A DNA stretch of 64,000 nt from Leucobacter coleopterorum (GTDB lineage: Bacteria > Actinomycetota > Actinomycetes > Actinomycetales > Microbacteriaceae), in assembly GCF_011382985.1 (NCBI RefSeq), contig NZ_CP049933.1, positions 1,550,001-1,614,000 of the forward strand, written 5' to 3'. Numbering within the stretch: the stretch's first letter is position 1; each line of letters starts with the position of its first letter. Both the position numbers and the translations under genes were made by a program. Positions 31,627-41,200 of the stretch are shown here, in pieces. The notes under the pieces are model-generated. The model worked only from the letters and a program-made list of their open reading frames with translations, was not told where the DNA came from and did not search any database.

Positions 31627-33000
31627 TTGGCCGATCAGCAGTTTGATGTCGTCGTCCTGGGCGGAGGCAGCGCGGGTTATGCCGCAGCCATCCGTGCCAC
31701 GCAGCTGGGTTTCAGTGCAGCTGTCATTGAGAAAGACAAGCTCGGCGGGACATGTTTGCATCGAGGATGCGTTCCCACCAAGGCGCTTTTGCACTCGGCA
31801 GAGGTTGCAGATGTCGCGCGTGAAGGTGAGACCTATGGGGTTCTTACCAGTGTTGCGGGTATCGATATGGCCCGTGTAAATGCCTACCGCGAGAATCTTG
31901 TGGCGGGCAAGTTTAAGGGCCTGCAGGGCCTGCTGAAGGCCAACGGAATCACCGTGATTGCTGGCGAGGGTCGCCTGGTCTCGGCAAATACCGTCGAGGT
32001 CGCAGGCGACCGCATCACGGGCAAGAACGTTGTCCTCGCGACGGGATCATACTCACGCTCACTTCCGGGGCTTGATATCGAGGGTCGTGTCATTACCAGC
32101 GAGCAGGCGCTTGAGCTGCACGAGGTGCCTAAGCGTGTTGTGATCCTCGGCGGCGGGGTGATTGGTGTTGAGTTCGCGAGCGTGTGGCGTTCCTTTGGCG
32201 CTGAGGTCACTATCGTTGAGGGACTCCCTCACCTGGTTCCGAACGAAGAAGAGTCTGTTTCAAAGCAACTCGAGCGCGCGTTCCGCCGTCGCGGTATCGA
32301 CTTTAAGCTCGGCGTTCGCTTCAAGTCTGTGGCACAAGACGCCGAGGGCGTCACAGTCACACTCGAAGACGGCACCACTATTGCTGCTGATTACCTCTTG
32401 GTTGCTGTGGGTCGCGGCCCGGTTACTCAGAACCTCGGTTACGAAGAGGTTGGCATCGCAATGGATCGTGGATTCGTTCTGACAAACGAGCGTCTCGCGA
32501 CCAACGTTCCAGGCGTTTACGCGGTTGGCGACATTGTTCCCGGCCTGCAGCTTGCTCACCGGGGCTACCAGCAGGGCATCTTCGTGGCCGAAGAGATTGC
32601 GGGCCTTGCCCCGGTAGTCATCTCTGACGTCAACATCCCAAAGGTGACCTACTGTGATCCCGAGATCGCCTCGGTCGGCCTGACCGAGGCGAAAGCGAAA
32701 GAACAGTACGGTGCAGACAAGATCGCCAGCTACGAGTACAACCTGGCGGGCAATGCAAAGAGCTCGATCCTGGGCACTGCGGGCACCGTCAAAGCTGTTC
32801 GTGTAGTAGACGGCCCCGTGGTCGGTGTGCACATGATCGGAGCGCGTGTTGGTGAGCTCGTTGGTGAAGCGCAGCTCATCGTGAACTGGGAAGCCTGTCC
32901 AGAAGACGTGGCACCGTTTATTCACGGCCACCCCACCCAGAACGAAACCATCGGCGAGACAATGTTGAAGCTCGCCGGCAAGCCACTGCACGCGATCTAG
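31627..33000 (+). CDS. lpdA: Dihydrolipoyl dehydrogenase (E3)
   Basis: A 457-residue FAD-dependent disulfide oxidoreductase that re-oxidises the lipoyl arm of 2-oxoacid dehydrogenase complexes, passing electrons to NAD. FAD-binding VLGGGSAGYAAAIRA is at residues about 10-24; the redox-active disulfide is in GGTCLHRGCVPTKALL; the NAD domain has VVILGGGVIGVEFASVW; the C-terminal interface shows the catalytic His-Glu in IHGHPTQNETIGE. The start is TTG 31627 after GAGGGAG. It is followed after 37 bases by sucB, so E3 and E2 are made together. Confidence 0.95.
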   Translation: MADQQFDVVVLGGGSAGYAAAIRATQLGFSAAVIEKDKLGGTCLHRGCVPTKALLHSAEVADVAREGETYGVLTSVAGIDMARVNAYRENLVAGKFKGLQGLLKANGITVIAGEGRLVSANTVEVAGDRITGKNVVLATGSYSRSLPGLDIEGRVITSEQALELHEVPKRVVILGGGVIGVEFASVWRSFGAEVTIVEGLPHLVPNEEESVSKQLERAFRRRGIDFKLGVRFKSVAQDAEGVTVTLEDGTTIAADYLLVAVGRGPVTQNLGYEEVGIAMDRGFVLTNERLATNVPGVYAVGDIVPGLQLAHRGYQQGIFVAEEIAGLAPVVISDVNIPKVTYCDPEIASVGLTEAKAKEQYGADKIASYEYNLAGNAKSSILGTAGTVKAVRVVDGPVVGVHMIGARVGELVGEAQLIVNWEACPEDVAPFIHGHPTQNETIGETMLKLAGKPLHAI

Positions 33001-33037
33001 TCGCTGCGAACAGACTGAAAACGAACGGAGAAACACG

Positions 33038-34705
33038 ATGAGTGAATCGGTGGTCCTCCCCGCACTGGGTGAGAGCGTGACCGAGGGAACGGTGACTCGC
33101 TGGCTGAAAAATGTCGGTGACACCATCGAGGTAGACGAGCCGCTGCTCGAAGTCTCGACGGACAAGGTCGACACCGAGATTCCTTCCCCAATTTCTGGAA
33201 CTCTTGAAGAGATCCTCGTGCAAGAAGACGAGACCGCTGAAGTTGGCGCCGTGCTCGCACGTATTGGTGATGGAAGCGGCTCAGGATCAGCCGCGCCATC
33301 CGAGCCCGCCACCGCGCCTGAGCCCGTTGCTCCCCCGCAGCCGGAAGCCCCCGCGGCTCCGGCTCCGGCCGAAGCAGCTCCTGCCGCGGCACCCGCAGCA
33401 GGAGGCGATACCCAAGACATCGTGCTCCCCTCCCTTGGTGAGAGCATCACCGAGGGAACGGTGACGCGCTGGCTCGTGGCTGTCGGAGAGTCTGTAGACG
33501 TTGACCAGCCTCTGCTTGAGGTGTCAACCGACAAGGTCGACACCGAGGTGCCTTCGCCGATCGCGGGTGTGCTGCAAGAGATTCTGGCGAACGAGGATGA
33601 CACCGTGGAGGTCGGCGGTGTACTTGCGCGCGTCGGTATTGGCGCAGCTGCTCCTGCGGCTCTGGCAGCCGCACCGGTTCCGGCAGCCGAAGCTCCTGCC
33701 GCTGCTCCGGCGGCCCCTGCCGTTGCGCATGCCGCGCCGCCAGCAGCTCCCTCTGCACCAACGCCGTCCGAGCCCGCAGCCGACACGCTGTCCTCTGGTT
33801 ACGTAACTCCGATCGTTCGTAAGCTTGCGAACGACCGCGGTGTGGATCTCGCAACCGTCACGGGCACCGGCGTCGGTGGACGCATCCGCAAGGAAGACGT
33901 CGTGGCTGCTGCGGATCGTGCTTCTTCAGCATCGACCTCAGCACAACCCGCGGCATCGGCCCCCGCCGCCCCGGTCGCAGAGATTTCCCCACTGCGCGGC
34001 ACCACTCAGAAGATGAGCCGCCTGCGCAAGGTTATCGCCGAGCGTGCGGTCATCTCGCTGCAGACAACGGCCCAGCTCACCACCATGGTCGAGGTTGACG
34101 TGACCCGCGTCGCGCAGTTCCGCCAGGCGAAGAAGGACGAGTTCCTCGCGAAGACAGGGAACAAGCTCTCGTTCCTGCCGTTCTTCGCTCTTGCCGCGGC
34201 AGAGGCGCTTCGCAGCTACCCGATCATTAACGCAACTGTTGAGGGCGACTCGATCACCTACCCGGAGACCGAGAACATCAGCATTGCGGTCGACACCGAG
34301 CGCGGTCTTCTCACGCCTGTCTTGCGTAACGCTGGCGACAAAGACCTCTCCGGTATCGCCGCTGAGATCGCTGATCTGGCCGCCCGCACCCGCGACAACA
34401 AGCTGACACCGGATGAGCTCAGCGGTGGTACTTTCACCCTAACCAACACCGGTTCACGCGGTGCGCTGTTCGATACTCCTCTCGTGTTCCTGCCCCAGGT
34501 CGCAATCCTTGGCACCGGCGCGGTTGTGAAGAAACCGGCCGTGATCTCTGGCCCTGAGGGCGACAGCATCGCGATTCGCTCGACAGTGTTCCTCGCGCTT
34601 TCTTACGATCACCGCATCGTAGATGGAGCGGATGCTGCTCGCTTCCTGTCACAGGTGAAGCAGCGCCTTGAGGTAGGCGACTTTGCGGGTAACCTCGGGT
34701 ACTAA
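33038..34705 (+). CDS. sucB: 2-oxoglutarate dehydrogenase E2, dihydrolipoamide succinyltransferase
   Basis: A 555-residue E2 with two lipoyl domains. Each has an STDKVDTE lipoyl-lysine motif (about residues 40 and 172) and the domains are joined by Ala/Pro-rich linkers. The peripheral-subunit-binding domain is TPIVRKLANDRGVDLATVTGTG-type, near 260-290. The catalytic acyltransferase domain ends with SYDHRIVDGADAARFL, which carries the active-site His and Asp. In actinobacteria this protein also serves the pyruvate complex, so the name SucB or DlaT is a matter of use. It follows lpdA and ends before a strong terminator. Confidence 0.94.
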   Translation: MSESVVLPALGESVTEGTVTRWLKNVGDTIEVDEPLLEVSTDKVDTEIPSPISGTLEEILVQEDETAEVGAVLARIGDGSGSGSAAPSEPATAPEPVAPPQPEAPAAPAPAEAAPAAAPAAGGDTQDIVLPSLGESITEGTVTRWLVAVGESVDVDQPLLEVSTDKVDTEVPSPIAGVLQEILANEDDTVEVGGVLARVGIGAAAPAALAAAPVPAAEAPAAAPAAPAVAHAAPPAAPSAPTPSEPAADTLSSGYVTPIVRKLANDRGVDLATVTGTGVGGRIRKEDVVAAADRASSASTSAQPAASAPAAPVAEISPLRGTTQKMSRLRKVIAERAVISLQTTAQLTTMVEVDVTRVAQFRQAKKDEFLAKTGNKLSFLPFFALAAAEALRSYPIINATVEGDSITYPETENISIAVDTERGLLTPVLRNAGDKDLSGIAAEIADLAARTRDNKLTPDELSGGTFTLTNTGSRGALFDTPLVFLPQVAILGTGAVVKKPAVISGPEGDSIAIRSTVFLALSYDHRIVDGADAARFLSQVKQRLEVGDFAGNLGY

Positions 34706-35203
34706 CCCCTGCGCTCGAATGAGCTCGATCTGACGGCGGGGGCCGCGGCTAATTTTTGAGCCGCGGCCCCCGTTTTTCCTTTGCAGAAGTGCTCGCTGCG
34801 AGTCGTATACGCTGTTGTTCTGAGCGAGGGTAATGCGGCGGCGTATCGAATGGGCTATCGAGTCCCTCACCCATCTTTCTTGCCACACGCCGAGCTGCGT
34901 AACACTGGCGGCGACTTCTGCGACGGACTCTTGAAAGGCCTCTAATGGAAACCGTTTTGCTCCGGCACCATCCCACTCAGCGAGTTTGTTCTCGGCGAGC
35001 CCGACCGGTACACCCAAAGCGAAGCACCCCACGTCGTGCCCGTTTCGAGCGTGCGTGCGCTCTCGTGGTGTTCCACCGAACTCGGCCACACAATGACCGC
35101 GTGCACGCAGATATATCCCCCAGCTACACAGCTGTTCGAGTTCCCAGGCCGTCTCACCCGCAGTCAAGTTGCCGTGGAATGTCTTTCGCTTGAATTTTGA
35201 CAT
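34649..35203 (-). CDS. Hypothetical protein, antisense to the end of sucB
   Basis: An unrecognised protein of up to 184 residues, starting MSKFKRKTFHG. The start ATG 35203 has a very good ribosome site, GGAGGGAG six bases away, which argues that translation starts here. The sequence is soluble, with Trp-rich patches (AWELEQLCSWGIYLRARG, VWQERWVRDSIAHSIRRR). Its last 45 codons or so run through the sucB terminator and antisense to sucB, so the true end may be earlier, hidden by a frame error like others in this window. It fills the place where lipB and lipA usually stand. No function can be given. Confidence 0.4.
   Translation of the reverse strand: MSKFKRKTFHGNLTAGETAWELEQLCSWGIYLRARGHCVAEFGGTPRERTHARNGHDVGCFALGVPVGLAENKLAEWDGAGAKRFPLEAFQESVAEVAASVTQLGVWQERWVRDSIAHSIRRRITLAQNNSVYDSQRALLQRKNGGRGSKISRGPRRQIELIRAQGLVPEVTRKVAYLKALLHL
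34737..34777 (+). terminator. Intrinsic terminator of lpdA-sucB
   Basis: A 14-bp perfect stem, CGGGGGCCGCGGCT (34737-34750) and AGCCGCGGCCCCCG (34759-34772), with an eight-base A/T-rich loop and a TTTTT run (34773-34777). It lies 31 bases after the sucB stop and is the best intrinsic terminator in the window. Confidence 0.95.
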
Positions 35204-35366
35204 TGTCTCCCTCCTGCTCATTGATCTTCTCGCAGGCACAGAACCTCGGAATCAAGTAACCAAAATCTGTGGAGAAAACGCCAAATTCTGCGGCTGTGAG
35301 CGAACAGGCAAAGTCGATACGCATGCCGGTCATCAGGCAGCCCCTTGACGCGATACCCTTGTATGC

Positions 35367-36071
35367 ATGGCAGCGGAGAAAGCGAAGCGCACAGGTCGCA
35401 TCAAGCAGATGGTGGAGATCTATCGAACCACGCGGGTTCGAGATAAGGGACTCACACCAGCACTTTTGGTGGCCTTCATTGTGCCGGTTCTGGTTTCGGT
35501 GGCCCTTGCTTGGGTTTTACCGGGCAGCTGGCTTAACTGGATTGTGTGGCCGCTCAGTGGCCTGCTCGTTGGCATCCTGCTCGTTATGATCGTTCTCGGT
35601 CGTCGAGCTGAGAAGTCTGCATATCAGCAGATCGAGGGACGCCCCGGTGCGGTGGGCGCGGTTATCCAGAGTGCGCTGAGGCGCTCATGGCGCGGTTCTG
35701 AGGTTCCCGTATCTATCAACCGCAACCAAGACGCTATCTACCGGGTAGTGGGCCGCGGTGGGGTTGTGCTGATCTCAGAGGGTTCACGCTCTCGCACCGA
35801 GCGCATGGCCTCTGACGAAGAGCGCAAGATCAAGCGCGCGATGAAAAACGTTGAGGTTGTTCACCTCTATGTTGGGCAAGACCTCGACGCTGACGGCAAG
35901 CTTGGCATTCCGCTCCACAAGCTCTCACGCACCCTCGTTAAGCTGAAGCCAAAGCTCAGCCGCGCTGAGGTGGGTGCGGTCTACAACCGTCTCTCTTCAC
36001 TGCAGTCAACTCCGGTCGGCATCCCGAAGGGGATGGACCCGAACCGCGTGCGCCCCCAGCGTCCACGCTAA
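35367..36071 (+). CDS. DUF4191 membrane protein
   Basis: A 234-residue actinobacterial DUF4191 protein. The basic N-terminus is followed by two close transmembrane segments (ALLVAFIVPVLVSVALAWVL and IVWPLSGLLVGILLVMIVLG, residues about 31-75). The cytoplasmic half begins RRAEKSAYQQIEGRPGAVGAV, has NRNQDAIYRVVGRGGVVLI and ends in PKLSRAEVGAVYNRL. It stands directly before RDD and glnA, the same order as Rv2219-Rv2219A-Rv2220. Function unknown. Confidence 0.9.
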   Translation: MAAEKAKRTGRIKQMVEIYRTTRVRDKGLTPALLVAFIVPVLVSVALAWVLPGSWLNWIVWPLSGLLVGILLVMIVLGRRAEKSAYQQIEGRPGAVGAVIQSALRRSWRGSEVPVSINRNQDAIYRVVGRGGVVLISEGSRSRTERMASDEERKIKRAMKNVEVVHLYVGQDLDADGKLGIPLHKLSRTLVKLKPKLSRAEVGAVYNRLSSLQSTPVGIPKGMDPNRVRPQRPR

Positions 36072-36080
36072 CCAGATCCA

Positions 36081-36509
36081 ATGGCAACCGCAGCGCCAAA
36101 GAAGTTTGGCGATCTCGAACCGAGCAAGTGGCCGGGCGAACGACTTGGTCTTCCAGAAGAAGGATTTCGCTCGGTAGCCCGAGCCGGTCGACGGATTTTC
36201 GCGATCCTTATCGATTGGGGCATTGCCCTACTCATCGGCAATCTGATCGCAAGTGGATCCGCCACATCTTGGGCCACCCTGATTGTGTTCGCACTCATGC
36301 AGATGATCTTTATCCCGACGATCGGCGGCTCAATCGGTCACCGCATCCTCGGCTTGCGCGTCGCGCCGCTCACGGGCGGTTGGGTCGGGTTCTGGCGACC
36401 AATCGTGCGCACGCTTCTATTGGTGATAGTAATCCCTGTGCTCGTGTGGGATTCCGATCAGCGAGGGTTTCACGACAAGATTGCGGGTACGGTGCTCATC
36501 CGGGCGTAG
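36081..36509 (+). CDS. RDD family membrane protein
   Basis: A 142-residue RDD-domain membrane protein. The RDD name motif is represented by [24 protein letters not shown], with the first transmembrane segment at about 42-58. A second segment is [19 protein letters not shown], followed by [13 protein letters not shown] and [14 protein letters not shown], and a tail [10 protein letters not shown]. It starts ten bases after DUF4191, so both are cotranscribed. RDD proteins are thought to take part in transport in some bacteria; here the role is unknown. It precedes glnA by 115 bases carrying regulatory boxes. Confidence 0.9.
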   Translation: MATAAPKKFGDLEPSKWPGERLGLPEEGFRSVARAGRRIFAILIDWGIALLIGNLIASGSATSWATLIVFALMQMIFIPTIGGSIGHRILGLRVAPLTGGWVGFWRPIVRTLLLVIVIPVLVWDSDQRGFHDKIAGTVLIRA

Positions 36510-36527
36510 CAACCGCTCCGCTGGCCC

Positions 36528-36565
36528 GAAACATTCGCGAAACATTCGACTCACGTTTTTGAAAT
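36528..36565 (+). promoter_or_regulatory. GlnR-like operator upstream of glnA
   Basis: Four five-base boxes at exactly 11-base steps: GAAAC (36528), GAAAC (36539), CTCAC (36550) and GAAAT (36561), each separated by six bases. This fits the actinomycete GlnR pattern gTnAC-n6-GaAAC repeated twice. A possible -35 TTGAAA (36559-36564) overlaps the last box and TGTTAC stands 17 bases later. Control of glnA by nitrogen supply is inferred. Confidence 0.6.
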
Positions 36566-36624
36566 CAGACCCAAATACAGTTGTTACGAGTGAACGGTTC
36601 AGTACACCAGCAGTGAGGAGCACT

Positions 36625-38048
36625 ATGTTCAAGACCCCGCAGGAAGTCATTGACTTCATCGCAGAAACCGACGTGAAGTTTGTTGACATTCGGTTCACCG
36701 ATCTTCCGGGGGTGCAGCAGCACTTCAACATTCCCGCGGCCACGGTAGATCTCGATTTCTTCGAGGTTGGCCAGATGTTTGATGGCTCTTCGATCCGCGG
36801 TTTCGCTGGCATCGCCGAGTCAGATATGCAGCTTATCCCGGACGTTACAACGGCGTACCTGGATCAGTTCCGCGCGGAGCGCACCCTCGTGCTGGTTTTT
36901 GACATTTACAACCCACGTACCGGCGAGATCTACGCAAAGGATCCCCGCCAGGTTGCTAAGAAGGCCGAGCAGTACCTCGCCTCAACGGGGATCGCCGACA
37001 CCGCGTTCTTCGCGCCCGAGGCCGAGTTCTACATTCTTGACTCGGTGCGTTACGAAACGACCCCGCAGCGAACTTTCTACGAGATCGATTCAGAAGAGGC
37101 TCACTGGAACTCCGCACGCAAGATCGAGGGCGGCAACCTCGGCAACACCACCCACGAAAAGGGTGGCTACTTTCCCGTCTCCCCCGTCGACAAGCAGGCG
37201 GATCTGCGCGACGACATTTCCCTGCGCCTCATTGAGGCGGGACTGCACCTTGAGCGCTCGCATCACGAGGTCGGTGCGCCTGGTCAGGCTGAGATCAACT
37301 ACCGCTTTGATACGCTCGTGCATGCTGCCGATGACGTGCTCAAATTCAAGTACATCGTAAAGAACACGGCTGAGTTGTGGGGCAAAACAGCGACGTTTAT
37401 GCCGAAGCCTGTTTTTGGCGACAACGGATCGGGCATGCACACCCACATGTCGCTCTGGAAGGGGGGCGATCCTCTGTTCTACGATGAGAACGGCTATGCG
37501 GGTCTCTCTGACATCGCGCGCTGGTACATCGGTGGAATTCTGCACCACGCACCTGCTCTGCTTGCGTTCACGAACCCCACGATCAACAGCTACCGCCGTC
37601 TGGTCAAGGGATACGAGGCTCCAGTAAACCTCGCGTACTCCGCGGGCAACCGCTCGGCCGCCGTCCGTATCCCGCTCACCGGCTCAAACCCGAAGGCCAA
37701 GCGCATCGAGTTCCGGGCGCCGGACGCGTCGGGCAACCCGTACCTGGCGTTTGCGGCCCAGCTCATGGCTGGCCTCGACGGTATCCGCAACCGCATCGAG
37801 CCAATGGAGCCCATCGATAAAGATCTGTACGAGCTGCCCCCGAGGAAGCAAAGAACATTCCTCAGGTGCCCGGTTCGCTTGAGGAAGCTCTGGCAGCGCT
37901 TGAGGCCGATCACCAGTTCTTGATTGAGGGCGGTGTGTTCACCGAGGAGCTTATTGAAACCTGGATTAGCCTGAAGCGCGACACCGAGATCGCTCCGATG
38001 GCCCTGCGGCCACACCCGTACGAGTTTGAGATGTACTACGGGGTCTAA
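36625..38048 (+). CDS. glnA: Glutamine synthetase type I (GlnA1), one frameshift
   Basis: About 474 residues after repair; makes glutamine from glutamate, ammonia and [21 protein letters not shown] is near the N-terminus, then [31 protein letters not shown] (metal ligands), [18 protein letters not shown] and NRSAAVRIP. The adenylylation tyrosine is in [10 protein letters not shown], about Tyr402. The frame breaks directly after it, in CCCCC at 37837-37841; one extra C restores [17 protein letters not shown] and the end FEMYYGV. ATG 36625 follows GTGAGGAG. GlnR-like boxes lie upstream and glnE, for its adenylylation, is just beyond. Confidence 0.94.
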
Positions 38049-38060
38049 CACTTCATGTAA

Positions 38061-38106
38061 TACAACAGTGCCCGCTCCTTCTGGCTTAGGAGCGGGCATT
38101 GTTGTA
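38061..38106 (+). terminator. Terminator of glnA
   Basis: A 19-bp stem with one G-T wobble: TACAACAGTGCCCGCTCCT (38061-38079) against AGGAGCGGGCATTGTTGTA (38088-38106), with an eight-base loop. It lies 12 bases after the restored glnA stop. A weak T-rich stretch follows about eight bases later. Confidence 0.88.
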
Positions 38107-38131
38107 CCGCACTTGTTTTCTGTGTCAGAGA

Positions 38132-38221
38132 CTAGGAGTCGAGCTCGTCTTCAAGCTCGGCCCCGTCTTCGGTGAGCAAGGCCTCCAGAAATGTCTGTAA
38201 GTAGTTCACACCAAAAACCAT
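38132..38221 (-). CDS. Possible 29-residue acidic small protein
   Basis: A short open frame starting MVFGVNYLQTFLEALL and ending in an acidic tail (TEDGAELEDELDS). It is too short for normal gene calling. The amphipathic first half and acidic second half look protein-like, not random. No ribosome site is clear; the GTG four codons in is another start. It lies between the ends of glnA and glnE on the glnE strand. Two ATAAC boxes 11 bases apart (38220 and 38231) overlap its start and loosely resemble GlnR half-sites. Confidence 0.3.
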   Translation of the reverse strand: MVFGVNYLQTFLEALLTEDGAELEDELDS

Positions 38222-38297
38222 AACGCTTTGATAACGGGCTGGCTAGTGTTTTGCACAAACATTACGTAAATCGTTGATGAATTAAGAATTTTGCGCC

Positions 38298-41200
38298 CTA
38301 CACGCGCGGAAATCGTTCCGTATCCGAATAACCGAAGAATTCACGCTCGAACACGGTGCGCGCGCGGCGGGAGACAGCGAACCAGCGCTCTTCGAGCTCG
38401 GAGGTTTGCGCAAACGGAATGTCTAGCAGCGCGGCGATCGCTTCAAGACTGGTCCAGTCTGTTGGTAACAGGTCAGACGCGCGCCCCGTCCAGAGTTTGA
38501 GTGCGGACCGCACACTGCTTGCAAAATGCCAGGAGTCACCGAGCTGTTCGGCCTCTTCTGCCGTCAAGAGTTCGAGTGCGCTAGCTGCATCGAGCGCGGC
38601 CGTGGTCGAGTAGGTTCGAAGTGAGGGGTGTTCGTAGCCATTTTGTAGCTGTAACAACTGGACGAGCCACTCGACGTCGCTGATGCCGCCGGGACCGAGC
38701 TTCAGGTGGCGCCGCCGATCCGCCCCCTGAGACAACCGTTCGGCCTCAACCCGAGCCTTGATTCTGCGGACCTCGCGAATCTCATCATCTCCAAAGTTAC
38801 GCGGGTAGCGAATCTCATCTGCGAGGGCAATAAAGTCGCTCCCCAGCCCGACATCACCTGCCACGGGTCTGGCACGAAGTAGCGCCTGCGCCTCCCAAGT
38901 CACAGACCAGCGTTCATAATACGAACGATAGGCGTCGAGGCTGCGAATAATCGCGCCGTTCTTGCCTTCGGGTCTCAGATCAAAATCGAGGTCGACGGGG
39001 AATCTGGGGTCGGAGACGAGACGACGCAACTCCGAAATGAGTTTCGTCGCTGAGCGAGAGGCACGTTCAGTCGGCGCGTCGGCCGCTGCTCGGAACACCG
39101 CGACGATGTCGATATCGGAGGCGAATCCAAGCTCTCGGCCACCATATCGACCCATACCGATAAGGGCGACCTGTACCGGCTCCGATGTGGCATCCTTCGC
39201 CTGCTCCGCGGTCAGTGCGATGAGTAACCCATCAAGGAGCGCGGTGTGCGCCGCGTCGAGCCCCAGAGACACAGCCGCATCGTCAACCACACCCGTGATT
39301 CTGCCGAGTGCAAGCCGCAGCACCTCGCGGCGATGCACTGCTCGTAGGGCGACCGCGGCCTCATCAACCGATCCCCTGCGAGAGGCAAGCGCTCGCATTT
39401 CTTCGAGCAAGGCTTCCAAACCGACGGGCTGCAAGCGTGAGTCTCGTTCAAGCCACTCGACGGCCTCGGGGATTGACTCAAGTAGGTCGGCCGCAAACTT
39501 TGAACTCGATAGCACCCGTGCCAGCCGCTCGGCCGCATCGGTTCCGTCTCGTAGGAGCCGCAAATACCAGGGCGCTCGCTCGTTTGCCTCGCTCACTCGC
39601 CTAAAGGACACAAGCCCGAAGTCTGGATCGATTCCTTCCGCGAGCCACTGCAGCATGACGGGCATGAGGTTGCGGTGAATCATCGCACGTCTGGAAGTGC
39701 CGCGGGTCAGTGCGCTCAGGTGGCGCATGGCGCCGTCAGGATCGCGGAACCCGATGCTACTGAGGCGTACACGCGCAGCCTCACTGCCGAGCACCAATTC
39801 TTCCTCTGGGAGTGCCGCGACAGCACTCAGAAGCGGTGCGTAGAAGATCTTGAGGTGTAGATCCCGAACTTCGCGCTTAATGCCCTCCCAGAGCTTGAAC
39901 AGCGTTGATGCATTGTCGGCCAACCCACTCGCGCGGGCGAGTACACGCAGCCCCTCCTCATCGCGGGGCATGATGGCTGTGCGACGGAGTTCGCGAAGTT
40001 GTAGACGGTGCTCGAGCACTCGAAGGCGGCGGTAGTCCGAGGCTAGGCGATCCCCATCGCTGCGTGCCACGTAACCACCCTCAACGAGTGCCCGCAGTGC
40101 TGGTAGTGTGCCGCGCACATGCAATTGATCGTCGTACTGGCCGTGCACCAGCTGTAGCAACTGCGCGCTGAACTCAATGTCGCGCAGGCCACCGGGACCG
40201 AGTTTGAGCTGCACTTCAAGCTCGTCTTCAGAGATGTGCTCAGTCACTCGTTCGCGCATGCGCTGCACCGAACCGACAAAATCCTCACGCGAAGAAGACG
40301 CCCACACGAGTGGTCGTGTGGATCGCACAAACTCTTCACCGAGTTCGCGATCGCCCGCAAGCGGTCGAGCCTTCAACAGGGCCTGAAATTCCCAGCCCTT
40401 TGCCCAGCGCTCGTAATAGCTGAGCATCGAGCTCAGCGTGCGCACGAGGGCTCCGTGACGGCCCTCAGGGCGAAGGTTGGCGTCTAGCTGCCAGAGAGGC
40501 GGTTCAAGACCGGGGTCGTGGATCCCGCGCATCGTTTCACTGGCGAGACGGGTCGCAATGCGAATGAGCGCATCACCCTCTACCACCTCCTCATCGCTGC
40601 TCTCGGCGATGAACATAGCATCCACATCAGAGACAACGTTGAGTTCTTCAGCGCCACACTTGCCCATGGCAACAACCGCGAGGCGAACCGCATCTAGTCG
40701 TTCCGGGGCGACCGCTGGCCCGGAAGTACCGGAGATCAGAGAGGCACGCGCTACAGCAAGTGAGGCCTCAACTGCCGCCTCGGCGAGCACCGAGAGCGAC
40801 AGCGCAACGCTTTCGAATGCCTGCTCGGCTCGACCCTGCCGGGCTTCGCTGAGATCGTACAGCATCAGTTCCGCGAGTAGCTCTCGGTAGCGAACACGAA
40901 GCGCCTGCCAACCGGCTTCTCCTGAGGTGTCGTTGACCGCGCACAATAGTTCAGCTACTGCCTCGTCACGAGGGATCAAACGGCCGTCTGAGGAAAGGAG
41001 TGTGTCAAGTCGTTTCGGATGCCGCACAAAAAAATCACCGAGCGCAGGCGAAGCTCCCAGCAATAGACAAAGCCTGTCGAACTCTGTTCCGTCTAGATGC
41101 GAGATCAACGTGGGATGCTGCTCAGCAAGCAGCCGCACGCGCATGAGCGCCGCATCCGGATCGGCTGCGTGGGCAAACGCCGCAAGCAGTGGTTCGACAG

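Noticed and set aside
38962-39678. 238-residue plus-strand frame opposite glnE
   Set aside because: Ser/Arg-rich antisense shadow of an intact glnE gene.
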